Below, piece by piece: positions 11,966 to 23,563 of a stretch of 64,000 nt of DNA. The notes under the pieces are model-generated. The model searched no databases. It had not been told where the DNA came from and saw nothing but the letters and a program-made list of their open reading frames with translations. The DNA is from Nansenia antarctica (lineage: Eukaryota; Chordata; Actinopteri; Argentiniformes; Microstomatidae): contig OZ022339.1 in NCBI GenBank assembly GCA_963989245.1, positions 42,053,434-42,117,433 of the forward strand, written 5' to 3'. Position 1 is the stretch's first letter; each line of letters begins with the position of its first letter. The translations under genes were made by a program, and so were the position numbers.

Positions 11966-13884
11966 CACACACAGGTGCCTCGGGTTCCACTCCATAACTA
12001 GGGTTCCACTCCATAACTAGGGTTCCACTCCATAACTAGGGTTCCACTCCAGAACTAGGGTTCCACTCCATAACTAGGGTTCCACTCCATAACTAGGGTT
12101 CCACTCCATAACTAGGGTTCCACTCCAGAACTAGGGTTCCACTCCAGAACTAGGGTTCCACTCCATAACTAGGGTTCCACTCCAGAACTAGGGTTCCACT
12201 CCATAACTAGGGTTCCACTCCAGAACTAGGGTTCCACTCCAGAACTAGGGTTCCACTCCAGAACTAGGGTTCCACTCCAGAACTAGGGTTCCACTCTTCC
12301 ACTCCATAACTAGGGTTCCACTCCATAACTAGGGTTCCACTCCAGAACTAGGGTTCCACTCCAGAACTAGGGTTCCACTCCATAACTAGGGTACACACAC
12401 ACACACACACACACAGGTGCCTCGGGTTCCACTCCATAACTAGGGTTCCACTCCATAACTAGGGTTCCACTCCATAACTAGGGTTCCACTCCAGAACTAG
12501 GGTTCCACTCCATAACTAGGGTTCCACTCCATACCTAGGGTTCCACTCCATAACTAGGGTTCCACTCCATAACTAGGGTTCCACTCCATAACTAGGGTTC
12601 CACTCCAGAACTAGGGTTCCACTCCATAACTAGGGTTCCACTCCAGAACTAGGGTTCCACTCCATAACTAGGGTTCCACTCCAGAACTAGGGTTCCACTC
12701 CAGAACTAGGGTTCCACTCTTCCACTCCATAACTAGGGTTCCACTCCATAACTAGGGTTCCACTCCATACCTAGGGTTCCACTCCATAACTAGGGTTCCA
12801 CTCCAGAACTAGGGTTCCACTCCAGAACTAGGGTTCCACTCCATAACTAGGGTACACACACACACACAGGTGCCTCGGGTTCCACTCCATAACTAGGGTT
12901 CCACTCCATAACTAGGGTTCCACTCCATAACTAGGGTTCCACTCCAGAACTAGGGTTCCACTCCATAACTAGGGTTCCACTCCATACCTAGGGTTCCACT
13001 CCATAACTAGGGTTCCACTCCATAACTAGGGTTCCACTCCATAACTAGGGTTCCACTCCAGAACTAGGGTTCCACTCCATAACTAGGGTTCCACTCCAGA
13101 ACTAGGGTTCCACTCCATAACTAGGGTTCCACTCCATAACTAGGGTTCCACTCCAGAACTAGGGTTCCACTCCAGAACTAGGGTTCCACTCTTCCACTCC
13201 ATAACTAGGGTTCCACTCCATAACTAGGGTTCCACTCCATACCTAGGGTTCCACTCCATAACTAGGGTTCCACTCCATAACTAGGGTTCCACTCCATAAC
13301 TAGGGTTCCACTCCATAACTAGGGTTCCACTCCATAACTAGGGTTCCACTCCAGAACTAGGGTTCCACTCCATAACTAGGGTTCCACTCCATACCTAGGG
13401 TTCCACTCCATAACTAGGGTTCCACTCCATAACTAGGGTTCCACTCCATAACTAGGGTTCCACTCCAGAACTAGGGTTCCACTCCATAACTAGGGTTCCA
13501 CTCCAGAACTAGGGTTCCACTCCATAACTAGGGTTCCACTCCATAACTAGGGTTCCACTCCAGAACTAGGGTTCCACTCCAGAACTAGGGTTCCACTCTT
13601 CCACTCCATAACTAGGGTTCCACTCCATAACTAGGGTTCCACTCCATACCTAGGGTTCCACTCCATAACTAGGGTTCCACTCCATACCTAGGGTTCCACT
13701 CCATAACTAGGGTTCCACTCCATAACTAGGGTACCACTCCATAACTAGGGTACCACTCCATAACTAGGGTTCCACTCCATAACTAGGGTTCCACTCCAGA
13801 ACTAGGGTTCCACTCCATAACTAGGGTTCCACTCCATACCTAGGGTTCTACTCCATAACTAGGGTTCCACTCCATAACTAGGGT

Positions 13885-13915
<31 letters not shown>

Positions 13916-14224
13916 CACACACACAGGTGCCTCGGGTTCCACTCCAGAACTAGGGCTCCACTCCATAACTAGGGTTCCACTCCAGAACTAGGGTTCCACT
14001 CCATAACTAGGGTTCCACTCCATACCTAGGGTTCCACTCCATAACTAGGGTTCCACTCCATAACTAGGGTTCCACTCCATAACTAGGGTACCACTCCATA
14101 ACTAGGGTTCCACTCCATAACTAGGGTTCCACTCCAGAACTAGGGTTCCACTCCATAACTAGGGTTCCACTCCATACCTAGGGTTCTACTCCATAACTAG
14201 GGTTCCACTCCATAACTAGGGTAC

Positions 14225-14259
<35 letters not shown>

Positions 14260-14568
14260 CACCTACACACAGGTGCCTCGGGTTCCACTCCATAACTAGG
14301 GTTCCACTCCATAACTAGGGTTCCACTCCATAACTAGGGTTCCACTCCAGAACTAGGGTTCCACTCCATAACTAGGGTTCCACTCCATACCTAGGGTTCC
14401 ACTCCATAACTAGGGTTCCACTCCATAACTAGGGTTCCACTCCATACCTAGGGTTCCACTCCATAACTAGGGTTCCACTCCATAACTAGGGTACCACTCC
14501 ATAACTAGGGTTCCACTCCAGAACTAGGGTTCCACTCCAGAACTAGGGTTCCACTCCATAACTAGGGT

Positions 14569-14618
<50 letters not shown>

Positions 14619-14713
14619 CTCGGGTTCCACTCCATAACTAGGGTTCCACTCCATAACTAGGGTTCCACTCCATAACTAGGGTTCCACTCCATAACTAGGG
14701 TTCCACTCCCGGC
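10486..14713 (+). repeat. Minisatellite array, 19-bp unit, with (CA)n higher-order spacers
   Basis: Over 4.2 kb of head-to-tail 19-bp units with consensus GGGTTCCACTCCATAACTA. Variants recur: CCAGAAC for CCATAAC, CCATACC, GGGTACC for GGGTTCC, and a short CACTCTTCCACTCC join. Nine times the array is broken by GGGTA(CA)n followed by GGTGCCTCGGG; the GGTGCCTCGGG starts lie near 10660, 11057, 11370, 11974, 12416, 12869, 13926, 14272 and 14614. Spacing is about 310-600 bp except for one gap of about 1.06 kb, so the array has a higher-order structure. The 17-bp transposase sequence ATACTGCCGGAAAAAAC sits on both sides (10469-10485 and 14714-14730). No coding capacity. Confidence 0.97.
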
Positions 14714-14730
14714 ATACTGCCGGAAAAAAC

Positions 14731-15143
14731 ATTGAAATTGAAAGTTTCTGGTCGGAGAAATGGGGAAATGCCTTTTTCAACTCCACATTATCTCATAACC
14801 GGTTTCGGGAGATCACACGCTTTCTGCGCTTTGACAGGAAGGAGACCCGACGCTCCAGGTTGACTACAGACAGGTTTGAGCTCATGGCTGAAGTGTGGGT
14901 GAGATTCAGGCAAAACTGCATCTTATGCTAGAAGCCAGGGCAGGACATCACCGTGGATGAACAGCTGTTCCCGACGAAAACAAGGTGCCGGTTCACGCAA
15001 TATATGCCCAACAAGCCAGATACATTTGGAATTAAGTTTTGGCTGGCAGCAGATGTTGAGAGCAAATACCTGCTGAATGGCTTCCCATACCTGGGTAAGG
15101 ATACAAGCAGACCAACCACGCAGTCCCTCGGAGAGAATGAGTA
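14731..15143 (+). pseudogene. piggyBac transposase fragment (downstream piece)
   Basis: Plus-strand reading resumes the transposase with IEIESFWSEKWGNAFF, continues through a FREITRFLRFD block, and reaches DITVDEQLFPTKTRCRFTQY and MPNKPDTFGIKFWLAAD. This is the conserved region around the first catalytic aspartate of piggyBac-family transposases (PGBD-like). There is an in-frame stop just before the KPGQDITVDE block, and the frame ends at 15143; the later catalytic aspartates and the C-terminal Cys-rich domain are absent. The right transposon end follows within about 320 bp. It cannot make an active transposase. Confidence 0.88.
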
Positions 15144-15464
15144 GACTTTGAATCATATCATTGTAATTGCTAGGGAACGACATAAACAATGCAATGCCGC
15201 GTAGAGGGACTATTGTTTGTGCCGTTGCCTATAGCGGTTATAATGCATTTTTATATGTGGGTCGATTTGACGCCGTGGCGGTTCTAGGTATAAATGCCTG
15301 TATTTTTTATTTAGATGTATCTATACCATATTTAACAATAGGAAGTGCAACACAACACCATTTTAGGAAAAGTCAAAGACTTTCAATATTTTATTAAAAC
15401 ATAGTTATGTACAATTGAAAAACCCACTTGGGTCAAATTGACGTCATGGCGGTTCTAGTGTTAA

Positions 15465-15705
15465 AGAACGACACGGAGACCCGGGTACGTTTCAGCCACT
15501 GGTCGTATTTAATAAAACAAAGGGAACATCGTTATTGAATAGTCCTACTAAGGTTCCTCCTTGTCTCAAGGGAAAAGGGGAGAGAGGGACCCATGTGTGT
15601 CTCGTCAGGGCTGGGGCAGCTGACTCATCTGGGGGGTTTCCCACCAGGGCCACTGAGTTGGCTTCACCTGGCCGTTACTGGGGAGATAGAATAGAGGACA
15701 TTAGG
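15465..15705. other. Unassigned GC-rich DNA, part of a broken unit
   Basis: This stretch and 15965-16330 flank the SINE and share GC-rich composition with phrases such as GACCCGGGTACGTTT. They may be pieces of one older element, perhaps an LTR, split by the piggyBac and the SINE. No diagnostic motif was found. Confidence 0.3.
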
Positions 15706-15964
15706 TGGGGCGGCTGTGGCGCAGGAGGTAGAGCCACAGTCTAATTATTGCAAAGTTGGCAGATCGGCGGTTCGAGCCCCGGCTGGCCACATGTCGAAGT
15801 GTCCTTGGGCATGACACTGAACCCCAAATTGCTCCCAGTGAGCGGGCCAGCGCCTTGCATGGTAGCTTGCCGCCATTGGTGTGTGAATGTGTGTGTGAAT
15901 GGGTGAATGAGAGGCCGTTGTAAAGCGCTTTGGATAAAGGCGCTATGTAAGTGCAGTCCATTTT
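15706..15964 (+). repeat. tRNA-derived SINE
   Basis: Begins with a tRNA-like head: an A-box-like stretch (GTGGCGCAGGAGGTAGAG) and a B box (GGTTCGAGCCCC). A body with CTTGGGCATGACACTGAACC follows, then a tail reading AAGCGCTTTGGATAAAGGCG and CTATGTAAGTGCAGTCCATT, a very common fish SINE/LINE 3' end. Transcription by RNA polymerase III from the internal promoter is expected for the family. The copy looks complete or nearly so. Confidence 0.9.
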
Positions 15965-17858
15965 ACCGTTTTAGGTATTTCAATACTGCCGGTTTCCAGG
16001 CGCTCACCCTCCTCCTGACTTGTTGTCGGCACCCCACTCTCTCCCTTCTGGCTGTCTCCCGGCTCGTTTCCTGTGCCTCGTCCGGGAGCAACAGGTGCGC
16101 CGAGGTGGGCTGATTGGGCGTGGTGCGCTTCCCGCCTGATTGCCTAAAGCAGGGCAGCTAAGTGCAGAGGTGGTATCACCCTGCTATGACACTGCCCCGC
16201 GAGCGTGGTGGCTACTGTCCATGGTGCTGAAGGCCTCTACCTCCCTTTTGGGATGAGGGGTTGCCACAAGGCCAAGTTGTTGTTTGATTGGGCACACACT
16301 GCCTGCTCCAGAAGTTGTACATGTTTTACTCAACAACAGCAGTGTTTTACTTTCATCCAGTATGTAGTGTATGATGTGTAATTATGCAGTCCTATAAGTG
16401 TTGAAATATAATAACTGCAAGTGTGGTCAAGTAAACAATTGTCACTGATCCTTAAAAGTTGAAGGCATACTGTATTTACATTTCTATTCTATTGTTTTAG
16501 CCCTTGACAGACTACATAGTTCATTTGCAACTCCATTCAAAATGTTCATTTACAATTAAAGCCATTCGAAACTATATATAAATTAAGACAACACAACATA
16601 AGGACACGATTGAATTGAGAACAATTTCAGCACTTACGTGTACCTTATTTAATCTACAAATAACATTGATTCAATTAAATTGTGGTGTGATGTTTTTTTT
16701 TTTACAGTATGTACAGTAAAATCAATTATATCTGTGAATGTTATTCAATATGTATGCCCTTCAATATACAAAATGTGGTATTTTAATAACAGGCTCATTG
16801 TAATGCATGGAATGGAATAAGGAATGTTATCAAACTCACTGTCACATGTCTACCAGTTCTCTCACAGTTACAGAACTGACCTTCAAAAGCAACTCCAGGT
16901 CCTTTGGGGTCTTCTCATTTCGCTTTTATCCTTCAATGACCTTTTCCAACCTTTTCATGGTGCACTAACGCCATGGTAACAACCTTACAGTAGGGAGGCC
17001 CTATGAGACACACATCACCTCTGACCTTTGCACCTCTGACATTAGCCACATTTCTTTATAATTCCGACCACAAGGCTGTGGTCAACGGAGAAGAGCAACG
17101 CCCAATCTTAGATCAACCCGAAGCCCATTTCCCTTGGATATCTGTGAAAAATTGGTTGGATGTAAGCAGAATGATGAATATTCCACATTGCCTACAGTAT
17201 CAGGGGGTAAGATGGAGCATTTTCTATAGAACTTACACTTCAAGTAAAATCCTCCGTGATCCCCACAGGTGCATGAAGGATAAGGGTTCCATTTGGGTTT
17301 GGAAGTAATGAGAACTACTGACTATGCGGCCTACGCCATCCCACAGTCTGTCATAAGGTGGACTAGGAGGGTACCACATTTCTCACCTCATTAAAGGGTA
17401 TAGGTGACATAGCGTACAGGTGAGACGTCTTGTGACACTGACAGAGACCTCAACAGCCTTGACCTTTACATCTATCTCTTTATTACACATGGGCACTCTG
17501 TGGAAAACGCCAGAGCTTCCCTCTGAGAAACACAACTACCATCAAACCTCTACTGATGGTATCATCATGGTTTCCAGGATCAGCAGAGTTACTGGCTTGC
17601 TTTATGTCATTCCTGATATACCGTATCTTGCCCATTTGTCCTTTTGACAATATCTTGTATTGTAAACTACTCAATCATCTGTGATTCATATTCCATGTTT
17701 TTACAGATCTAATAATTGATCTGAAACTGAAAACAGACTCAACTCTACATGCATATACAGTGTATTTATATGGGGTTCTAGTATACACTGTATATACTCT
17801 GTCACCTTCTATCACACCTGCTGCCTGTGGTTGCTAATTAGCCTACACAGCAGGCATA
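15965..17858. other. Unassigned DNA
   Basis: 15965-16330 is GC-rich; from 16330 on it is AT-rich with few recognisable repeats. A 101-codon frame at 17003-17308 has no known domain. No gene is called. Confidence 0.4.
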
Positions 17859-18795
17859 CAGTGGGGGAAATAAGTATTGAACACATCAACATTTTGTCCA
17901 GTAAATGTATTTCCAATTAGCCTATTCAAGTGAAATTTACACCAGACGTTGGTATTAACTCAAACAATCCAGACAAAAAATCTAAACATTTAAGTCAAGC
18001 CATATGTAAATAAAGTTATGTGGAATAAAGTGGAATGAAACATGAATGAACACACTAACTGAAATTAACTCAATACTTAGTGGAGAAGCCTTTGTTTTTA
18101 ATGACAGCTAAGCTTCAAGGCGCTTTCTGTATGAAGTAACTAATAAGTAACTAATCGCCCCCAGTATTCACGTGTGATTTTGGCCCATTCCTCTACACAG
18201 ATTGTCTTTAAATCTTGAAGATTGCGGGGGGCCCTCTTGTGAATTTGGATCTTCAGATGCTTCCACAAATGTTCAATTGGGTTTAAGTCAGGTGATTGAC
18301 TGGGCCATTCCAACAAGTTGATTTTCTTTTTCTGAAACCAATTGCGAGTTTCCTTTGCTGTATGCTTTGGATCGTTGACCTGCTGGAAGGCCCACCCACG
18401 TCTCATCCTCAGCATCCTGGTGGATGGCAGCAGGTTCATCTCAAGAATCTCTCTGTACATGGCTCCATTCATTGTTCCTTCAATGATATGAAGTCTGCCA
18501 GTACCACGAGAGGAGAAACAACCCCAAAACATGATACTTCCACCTCCAAACGTCACTGTTGGTATAGTGTTATTCGGGTGATGTGCAGTGCCATTTCTCC
18601 TCCAAACATGGTATGTTGTGTGACAGCCAAAACGTTTTTGGTCTCATCTGACCAGAGTACATGCTCCCAGTAGTTCACTGGCTTGTCCAAATGCTGGCAA
18701 ACCTTAAACAAGCTTTTTTCAGTAGTGTAGTCTTGCGGGCTGAGTGTGCACAGAGGCCATTGTCAGTTTTTTATTACTGGGACATTAATTTCCCC
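17859..18795 (-). mobile_element. Tc1-like transposon, right end decayed
   Basis: Starts after TA with CAGTGGGGGAAATAAGTATT, the same terminal repeat as the element at 32983. A minus-strand transposase relic fills the middle. The right end is decayed; ATTAATTTCCCCCAAATA near 18781-18797 is the best remnant of the inverted terminus. Confidence 0.8.
18135..18700 (-). pseudogene. Tc1-like transposase relic
   Basis: On the minus strand a 138-codon frame (18140-18556) begins at GGGSIMFWGCFSSRGTG, contains NDPKHTAKETRNWF with the second catalytic Asp of the DDE/DDD triad, and then WPSQSPDLNPIEHLWKHLK with the third acidic residue region. These are hallmark motifs of the DDE_3 domain of Tc1-type transposases. 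Upstream sequence (18557-18700) is the same gene in other frames. The N-terminal paired-like DNA-binding domain is not recognisable and frameshifts are present. The relic cannot encode an active enzyme. Confidence 0.9.
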
Positions 18796-20873
18796 CAAAT
18801 ACATTAACATTATTTTAGATTGACAATGGATGTTCATATATTTTTGAAGTGAGCACATTGGCCCATCTGTCCAACACTATGAAATAATAACAAATAAAGT
18901 AACCCTCAGATGTTTAGACCAATCAAATCAACAATAGTTATTACTGGTTAAAGGCCCTGTATGTAACGTTAAAGCTTTTCTACAAGCTTCACACATGCAG
19001 CTCCTTCCTCCACAGCTACAGCTCCTTCCTGCCTTTCCGTCTCCGGTGGCGTCTCTTTGAATCATGCACACATGCAGAAACACAGTTGAAATGATGTCTA
19101 TATCATTAAAGAAAAATGTATGGGTTGGTTTGTCAGCTGAATAAGAGATCAAGGTATTTTCATTTCAGAAGCAACATAGTTTCACTACAGAGCCATCGTG
19201 GCGGGGGGATACTCGTAATAATAGCTTTGTTTGATGTAAATCAGAGCCCAGTCTTTGTACTTCAACCTCATTATTAGCCAGTGCGGTGTGTTTGCTCTTC
19301 AATTCCGATTTGTACAAAGACCGTGACAGTCATTCGGTGTGTGATTTTACAAGTCATAGAATATGTTTTGATGGAATGACATGAGAGGGAATTATACATG
19401 ATACAAAGGTCACTGGGATGTGTAGTTGTAAGGTGGAATCATACAAAGAAAGTCTCTATTAAAAATTTAAACTTTCCATTGCTATGACTCAGAAGTGGTC
19501 AATAATTGGGGTGTGCTTTTCAACACCGCAAAATTGGACAACCCCATCTGCAGCACGCAACCAAGGCCCACCCATCCCTCTCCTACAAAAGTACCTCTTG
19601 AGAATAATCCTCATCATATGAGTGCCACTATTATAGGTAAATCCCTTTGTCATGTGACCTGTGTCACTGTGCTTTTATATGCACTTCATCTCATACAATT
19701 CAAATATAAATTAGAAAAAATGCTATGCGAAATATAGGACAGGCACCCTGAGGCCAAGTGAATTTCTGTCGGGGGATAAACTCAAGGCTGCAGCCGAGGA
19801 AGAGTGACTGTTTTAGGGGGCTGAGAGCACCTCTCCCTGGGGTATGAGGCCAGCGTTGGAGTGAGGCCCTAATTAATCACAAGTCTGAATTTAAAGAACA
19901 GTATTTAGAGTTCTCCTGCTTTTACGCTCTAGCCTCCCAAAATGAGGATGTCAGATCTTGGAGCTATCATATCATGTCTCCGTGGAGCAATAGAAGTGAC
20001 GAATACGCCGGAATTCTAGTGAGCAATCAGGATGTTCACTGGAATCTCATAAGAAAACAATAAGATGGATCAATTTCAAAGAAGAGAGAGAGAGAGTGTG
20101 GGAGAGAGTGTGGGCGAGAGAGGAAAAACAGTGACACCCTAGCTCGTTCAATCTGAATAGCATACTCCTTACCAGGCTCCCGGGAGGGCTGTCAGACAAA
20201 ATGAATCATGTTGCTTTGTCTGCACATATTTCTGCCATTTGGGAGCTGTCAGACAGGATGGGCTGTGTAAGTGATGGAGGTAGAGAAATTAAATAAAGCA
20301 AGGGGTTGTTGCAGAAAAAGCGAAGGGGCGAGCATGTGTTGAAAACGAGAATAAAAAAGATGAAAACATCATCTATATTAAAAAGGCCCTGCATGGATAA
20401 AGCTGTTTAATGGTATTTCAATGGTACCTCGATTATTGAGGCGCCCAGGTTAGCCAAGTCTATTGCCTTGCTGTGAGAGGTCTGCACCATTACCCATGAT
20501 GCCGCAGTGATTTGGACAGCGGTGCTGTCGCTGTATCAATTTCTCCCTATTGAGCCGAAGCTTGTGTTTGCACTCCCATCACGCCAAATGGGGAGCAAGC
20601 AGAGGGCTCATGGCTAATGTTATTCAGCTGCTGTGTTTGACCAACGGAACATGTTAATACTGATCAGCCCACAAAATGGTAATGGGGCTAGCTCATAGAC
20701 CCACACTACTGCATTCACAAACAGAGGGTAGAGGAACAACTTGAATGCAATTGAAAGCACACAAAGTGGCTAGATCAGAATCAGAATTGCGTGAAGTGGT
20801 AGCGGCAGAGTGCAAATCAGCAATAATAGAATGAGTAATAGCAGCAGAATGCAAATCATTATATCAACATTGT
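18796..20873. other. Unassigned DNA with low repeat content
   Basis: No coding region is recognised. Part of it (about 20160-20640) has balanced composition and no obvious repeat, so it is a candidate for conserved non-coding sequence, but nothing here can test that. A short GA-rich tract lies at 20083-20120. Confidence 0.4.
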
Positions 20874-21405
20874 TACAGTTTTTCTCTAGCGCTTTAACAC
20901 GTTTAGTCAAAGCATAGCTCATTTTCTCTTAACTCTTAACACAAATCCAAAAACTCACACACAAAACCCTAAACTCCACAAATCTTTTGCAAAAGCAAAC
21001 ACTGCATTCAAAATAATGTTATGTCTTCTCAAAATGAAATGTTGTCGTCAAATGACACACGCGTCGCAAACCATCAAATGAATAGACACTTGTAAGAACC
21101 AATTGAACACTTATGTGCACAATGGAAAACACTATGATCAGAGGAAAACAGTACTGCATTTTCAGTGTTACACTACATACATAGTGTGTGTGTATATACA
21201 CTACCGTTCAAAAGTTTGGGGTCACCCAGACAATTTCGTGTTTTCCATGAAAACTCACACTTTTATTTATCAAATGAGTTGCAAAATGAATAGAAAATAT
21301 AGTCAAGACATTGACAAGGTTAGAAATAATGATTTTTATTTGAAATAATAATGTTGTCCTTCAAACTTTGCTTTCATCAAAGAATGCTCCCTTTGCAGCA
21401 ATTAC

Positions 21406-22065
21406 TCACCTACGGCATCTCCAACTGGTTCCACAGCTGCACAACAGCGGAGAGAAACGCGCTACAGAGAGTCGTGAGAACAGCACAGAAGATCACCGGC
21501 GCCCCCCTCCCCTCTCTGGAGGAGCTGTACAACACACGCTGTCTCAGGAGGGCCTCCAAGATCTCCAAGGACCCGACCCACCCTGGGCACGTACACTTTG
21601 TCAAGCTGCCCTCGAACAGGAGGTACAGGACCCCGGCCGCTAAGACAAACAGACTGAAGGACTGCTTCTACCACAGGGCCGTCAAGGCCCTGAACACAGA
21701 AAAGGCCTAAGTTCTGGGCCCAGGACAGTCCGGACGGATTGTATGGCAGCTAGTGCTGAGGCACAAACATGTACATTTTCAAGCCTGCAAACTGTGACAC
21801 TTTAAAATAATGTGAAAAAATACTCTTTTTGCAATATGACAACCCTAGTTGACTATCTGTGCAGTATAGTACAGTGGATTGTGTACATAGCCTTTATTGA
21901 TGTAAACCAGCTCCTTACCTTCTTGTGATCTATGCTTTTTCTAAAATGTGTTTTCTTTTTCCTTTCCTAACACCAGGGGAGCCACCCCTCCTAAATTTCG
22001 TTGTTTGGTACCTGTACTGTAGCAATGACAAATAAAGTCCATTCCATTCCATTCCATTCCATTCC
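21406..22065 (+). pseudogene. 5'-truncated CR1/Rex1-like LINE, C-terminal end and 3' UTR
   Basis: The plus strand encodes the last about 100 residues of a LINE ORF2: ERNALQRVVRTAQKITGAPL, then PSLEELYNTRCLRRASKI, then DPTHPGHVHFVKLPSNRRY, ending with a stop at 21708-21710. A 3' UTR of about 350 bp ends in AATAAAGTCC and an (ATTCC)n tail. The target duplication AATTAC on both sides and the truncated 5' end show target-primed insertion into the Tc1. The same LINE family occurs in reverse at 33722-34200. The clade call (CR1/Rex1/L2 group) is by motif memory. Confidence 0.88.
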
Positions 22066-22279
22066 AATTACAGCATTGCAGACCTTTGGCATTCTAACTG
22101 TTAATTTGTTGAGGTAATCTGAAGAATTTTCACCCCATGCTACTTTACAAGTTGGATTGGCTTGATGGGCACTTCTTGCGTACCAACAGCTCAATGGGGT
22201 TGAGATCTGGTGACTCCGCTGGCCACTCCATTACAGACAGAATACTAGCTGCCTGATTCTTCCCTAAATAGTTCTTGCA

Positions 22280-22860
22280 TTATTTGGAGGTGTGCTTTGG
22301 GTCATTGTCCTGTTGTAGGAGGAAATTGGCTCCAATCAAGCGCTGTCCACAGGGTATGGCATGGCGTTGCAAAATTGAGTGATAGCCTTCCTTATTCAAA
22401 ATCCCTTTTACCGTGTACACATCTCCCACGTTACCAGCACCAAAGCAGCCCCAGACCATCACATTACCTTCACCATGCTTGACAGATGGCGTCAGGCACT
22501 CTTCCAGCATCTTTTCACTTGTTCTGCGTCTCACAAATGTTCTTCTGTGTGATCCAAACACCTCAAACTTCGATTTGTCTGTCCATAACACTTTTTTCCA
22601 ATCTTCCTCTGTCCAATGTCTGTGTTCTTTTGCCCATATTAATCTTTTCCTTTTATTGGCCAGTCTCAGATATGGCTTTTTCTTTGCCACTCTGCCTAGA
22701 AGGCCAGCATCCCGGAGTCGCCTCTTCACTGTAGACGTTGACACTGGCGTTTTGCGGGTACCATTTAATGAAGCTGCCAGTTCAGGACCTGTGAGGCGTC
22801 TATTTCTCAAACTAGAGACTCTAATGTACTTGTCTTCTTGCTCAGTTGTGCACCGGGGCC
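22280..22860 (-). pseudogene. Tc1-like transposase relic (N-terminal and central part)
   Basis: A 176-codon minus-strand frame reads through the second half of the HTH DNA-binding region (RRLTGPELAASLNG, VKRRLRDAGLLGRVAKKKPY), the WTDKSKFEVFG motif with the first catalytic Asp, VKHGEGNVMVWGCFGAGN, and QQDNDPKHTSK with the second Asp. The C-terminal SPDLNPIE region is not in this frame: the reading ends soon after the second Asp, close to the LINE insertion. A full Tc1 transposase is about 340 residues. The gene is broken by truncation, stops and the LINE. Confidence 0.92.
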
Positions 22861-23563
22861 TCCCACTTCTCTTTCTACTCTGGTTAGAGCCTGTTGGTGC
22901 TGTTCTCTGAAGGGACTAGTACACACCGTTGTAGGAAATGTTCAGTTTCTTGGCAATTTCTCACATGGAATAGCCTTCATTTCTAAGAACAAGAACTGTC
23001 GAGTTTCATATGAAAGTTCTCTTTTTCTGGCCATTTTGAGAGTATAATCGAACCCACAAATGTGATGCTCCAGATACTCAACTAGCTCAAAGGAAGGCCA
23101 TTTGTATAGCTTCTCTAACCAGCAAAACCGTTTTCAGCTGTGCTAACGTAATTGCACAAGGGTTTTCAAGGTTTTTCTAATCATCCATTAGCTTTTTAAC
23201 GCGATTAGCAAACACAATGTACCATTAGAACACTGGAGTGACGGTTGCTGGAAATGGGCCTCTATACACCTATGTAGATATTCCATTAAAAAACAGATGT
23301 TTGCAGCTAGAATAGTCATTTTCCACATTAACAATGTATAGAGTGTATTTCTGAATAATTTAATGTTATCTTCATTGAAAAAAACAGTGCTTTTCTTTAT
23401 AAAATAAGGAAATTTCTAAGTGACCCCAAACTTTTGAACGGTAGTGTATATATATATATATATATACTGTATGTACACAGTAGCCTGTTATAAACTGTTA
23501 TATATCCAATATAAAACACACAAATACAAGAATAGAATGTTTTTTTATTCTGAAATACTCTAT

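Larger units (their letters stand above)
9988..15460 (+). mobile_element. piggyBac-type transposon, both ends present, with internal minisatellite
   Basis: The left end CACTAGAACCGCC follows TTAA (9984-9987) and the right end GGCGGTTCTAGTG precedes TTAA (15461-15464): a perfect 13-bp inverted repeat on the tetranucleotide target used by piggyBac elements. Subterminal blocks (GGGTCAAATTGACGTC left; GGTCAAATTGACGTCATGG right) repeat near both ends. The body holds a decayed transposase in two pieces (10398-10485 and 14731-15143), separated by a tandem array of about 4.2 kb. Without the array the element would be about 1.25 kb, far shorter than an autonomous piggyBac, so it was already an internally deleted derivative. 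Confidence 0.9.
21199..23446 (-). mobile_element. Tc1-like transposon interrupted by a LINE
   Basis: The inverted ends CACTACCGTTCAAAAGTTTG and its complement CAAACTTTTGAACGGTAGTG lie next to TA dinucleotides (21197-21198 and 23447-23448). The transposase relic is on the minus strand. A LINE fragment is inserted at 21406-22065 with a 6-bp target duplication, AATTAC. Confidence 0.93.

Noticed and set aside
10486..14713. Possible CRISPR-like or telomeric array
   Set aside because: Units are head-to-tail without unique spacers, the breaks are (CA)n, and the unit is 19 bp with only a partial telomere-like core. It is a minisatellite in a eukaryotic genome.
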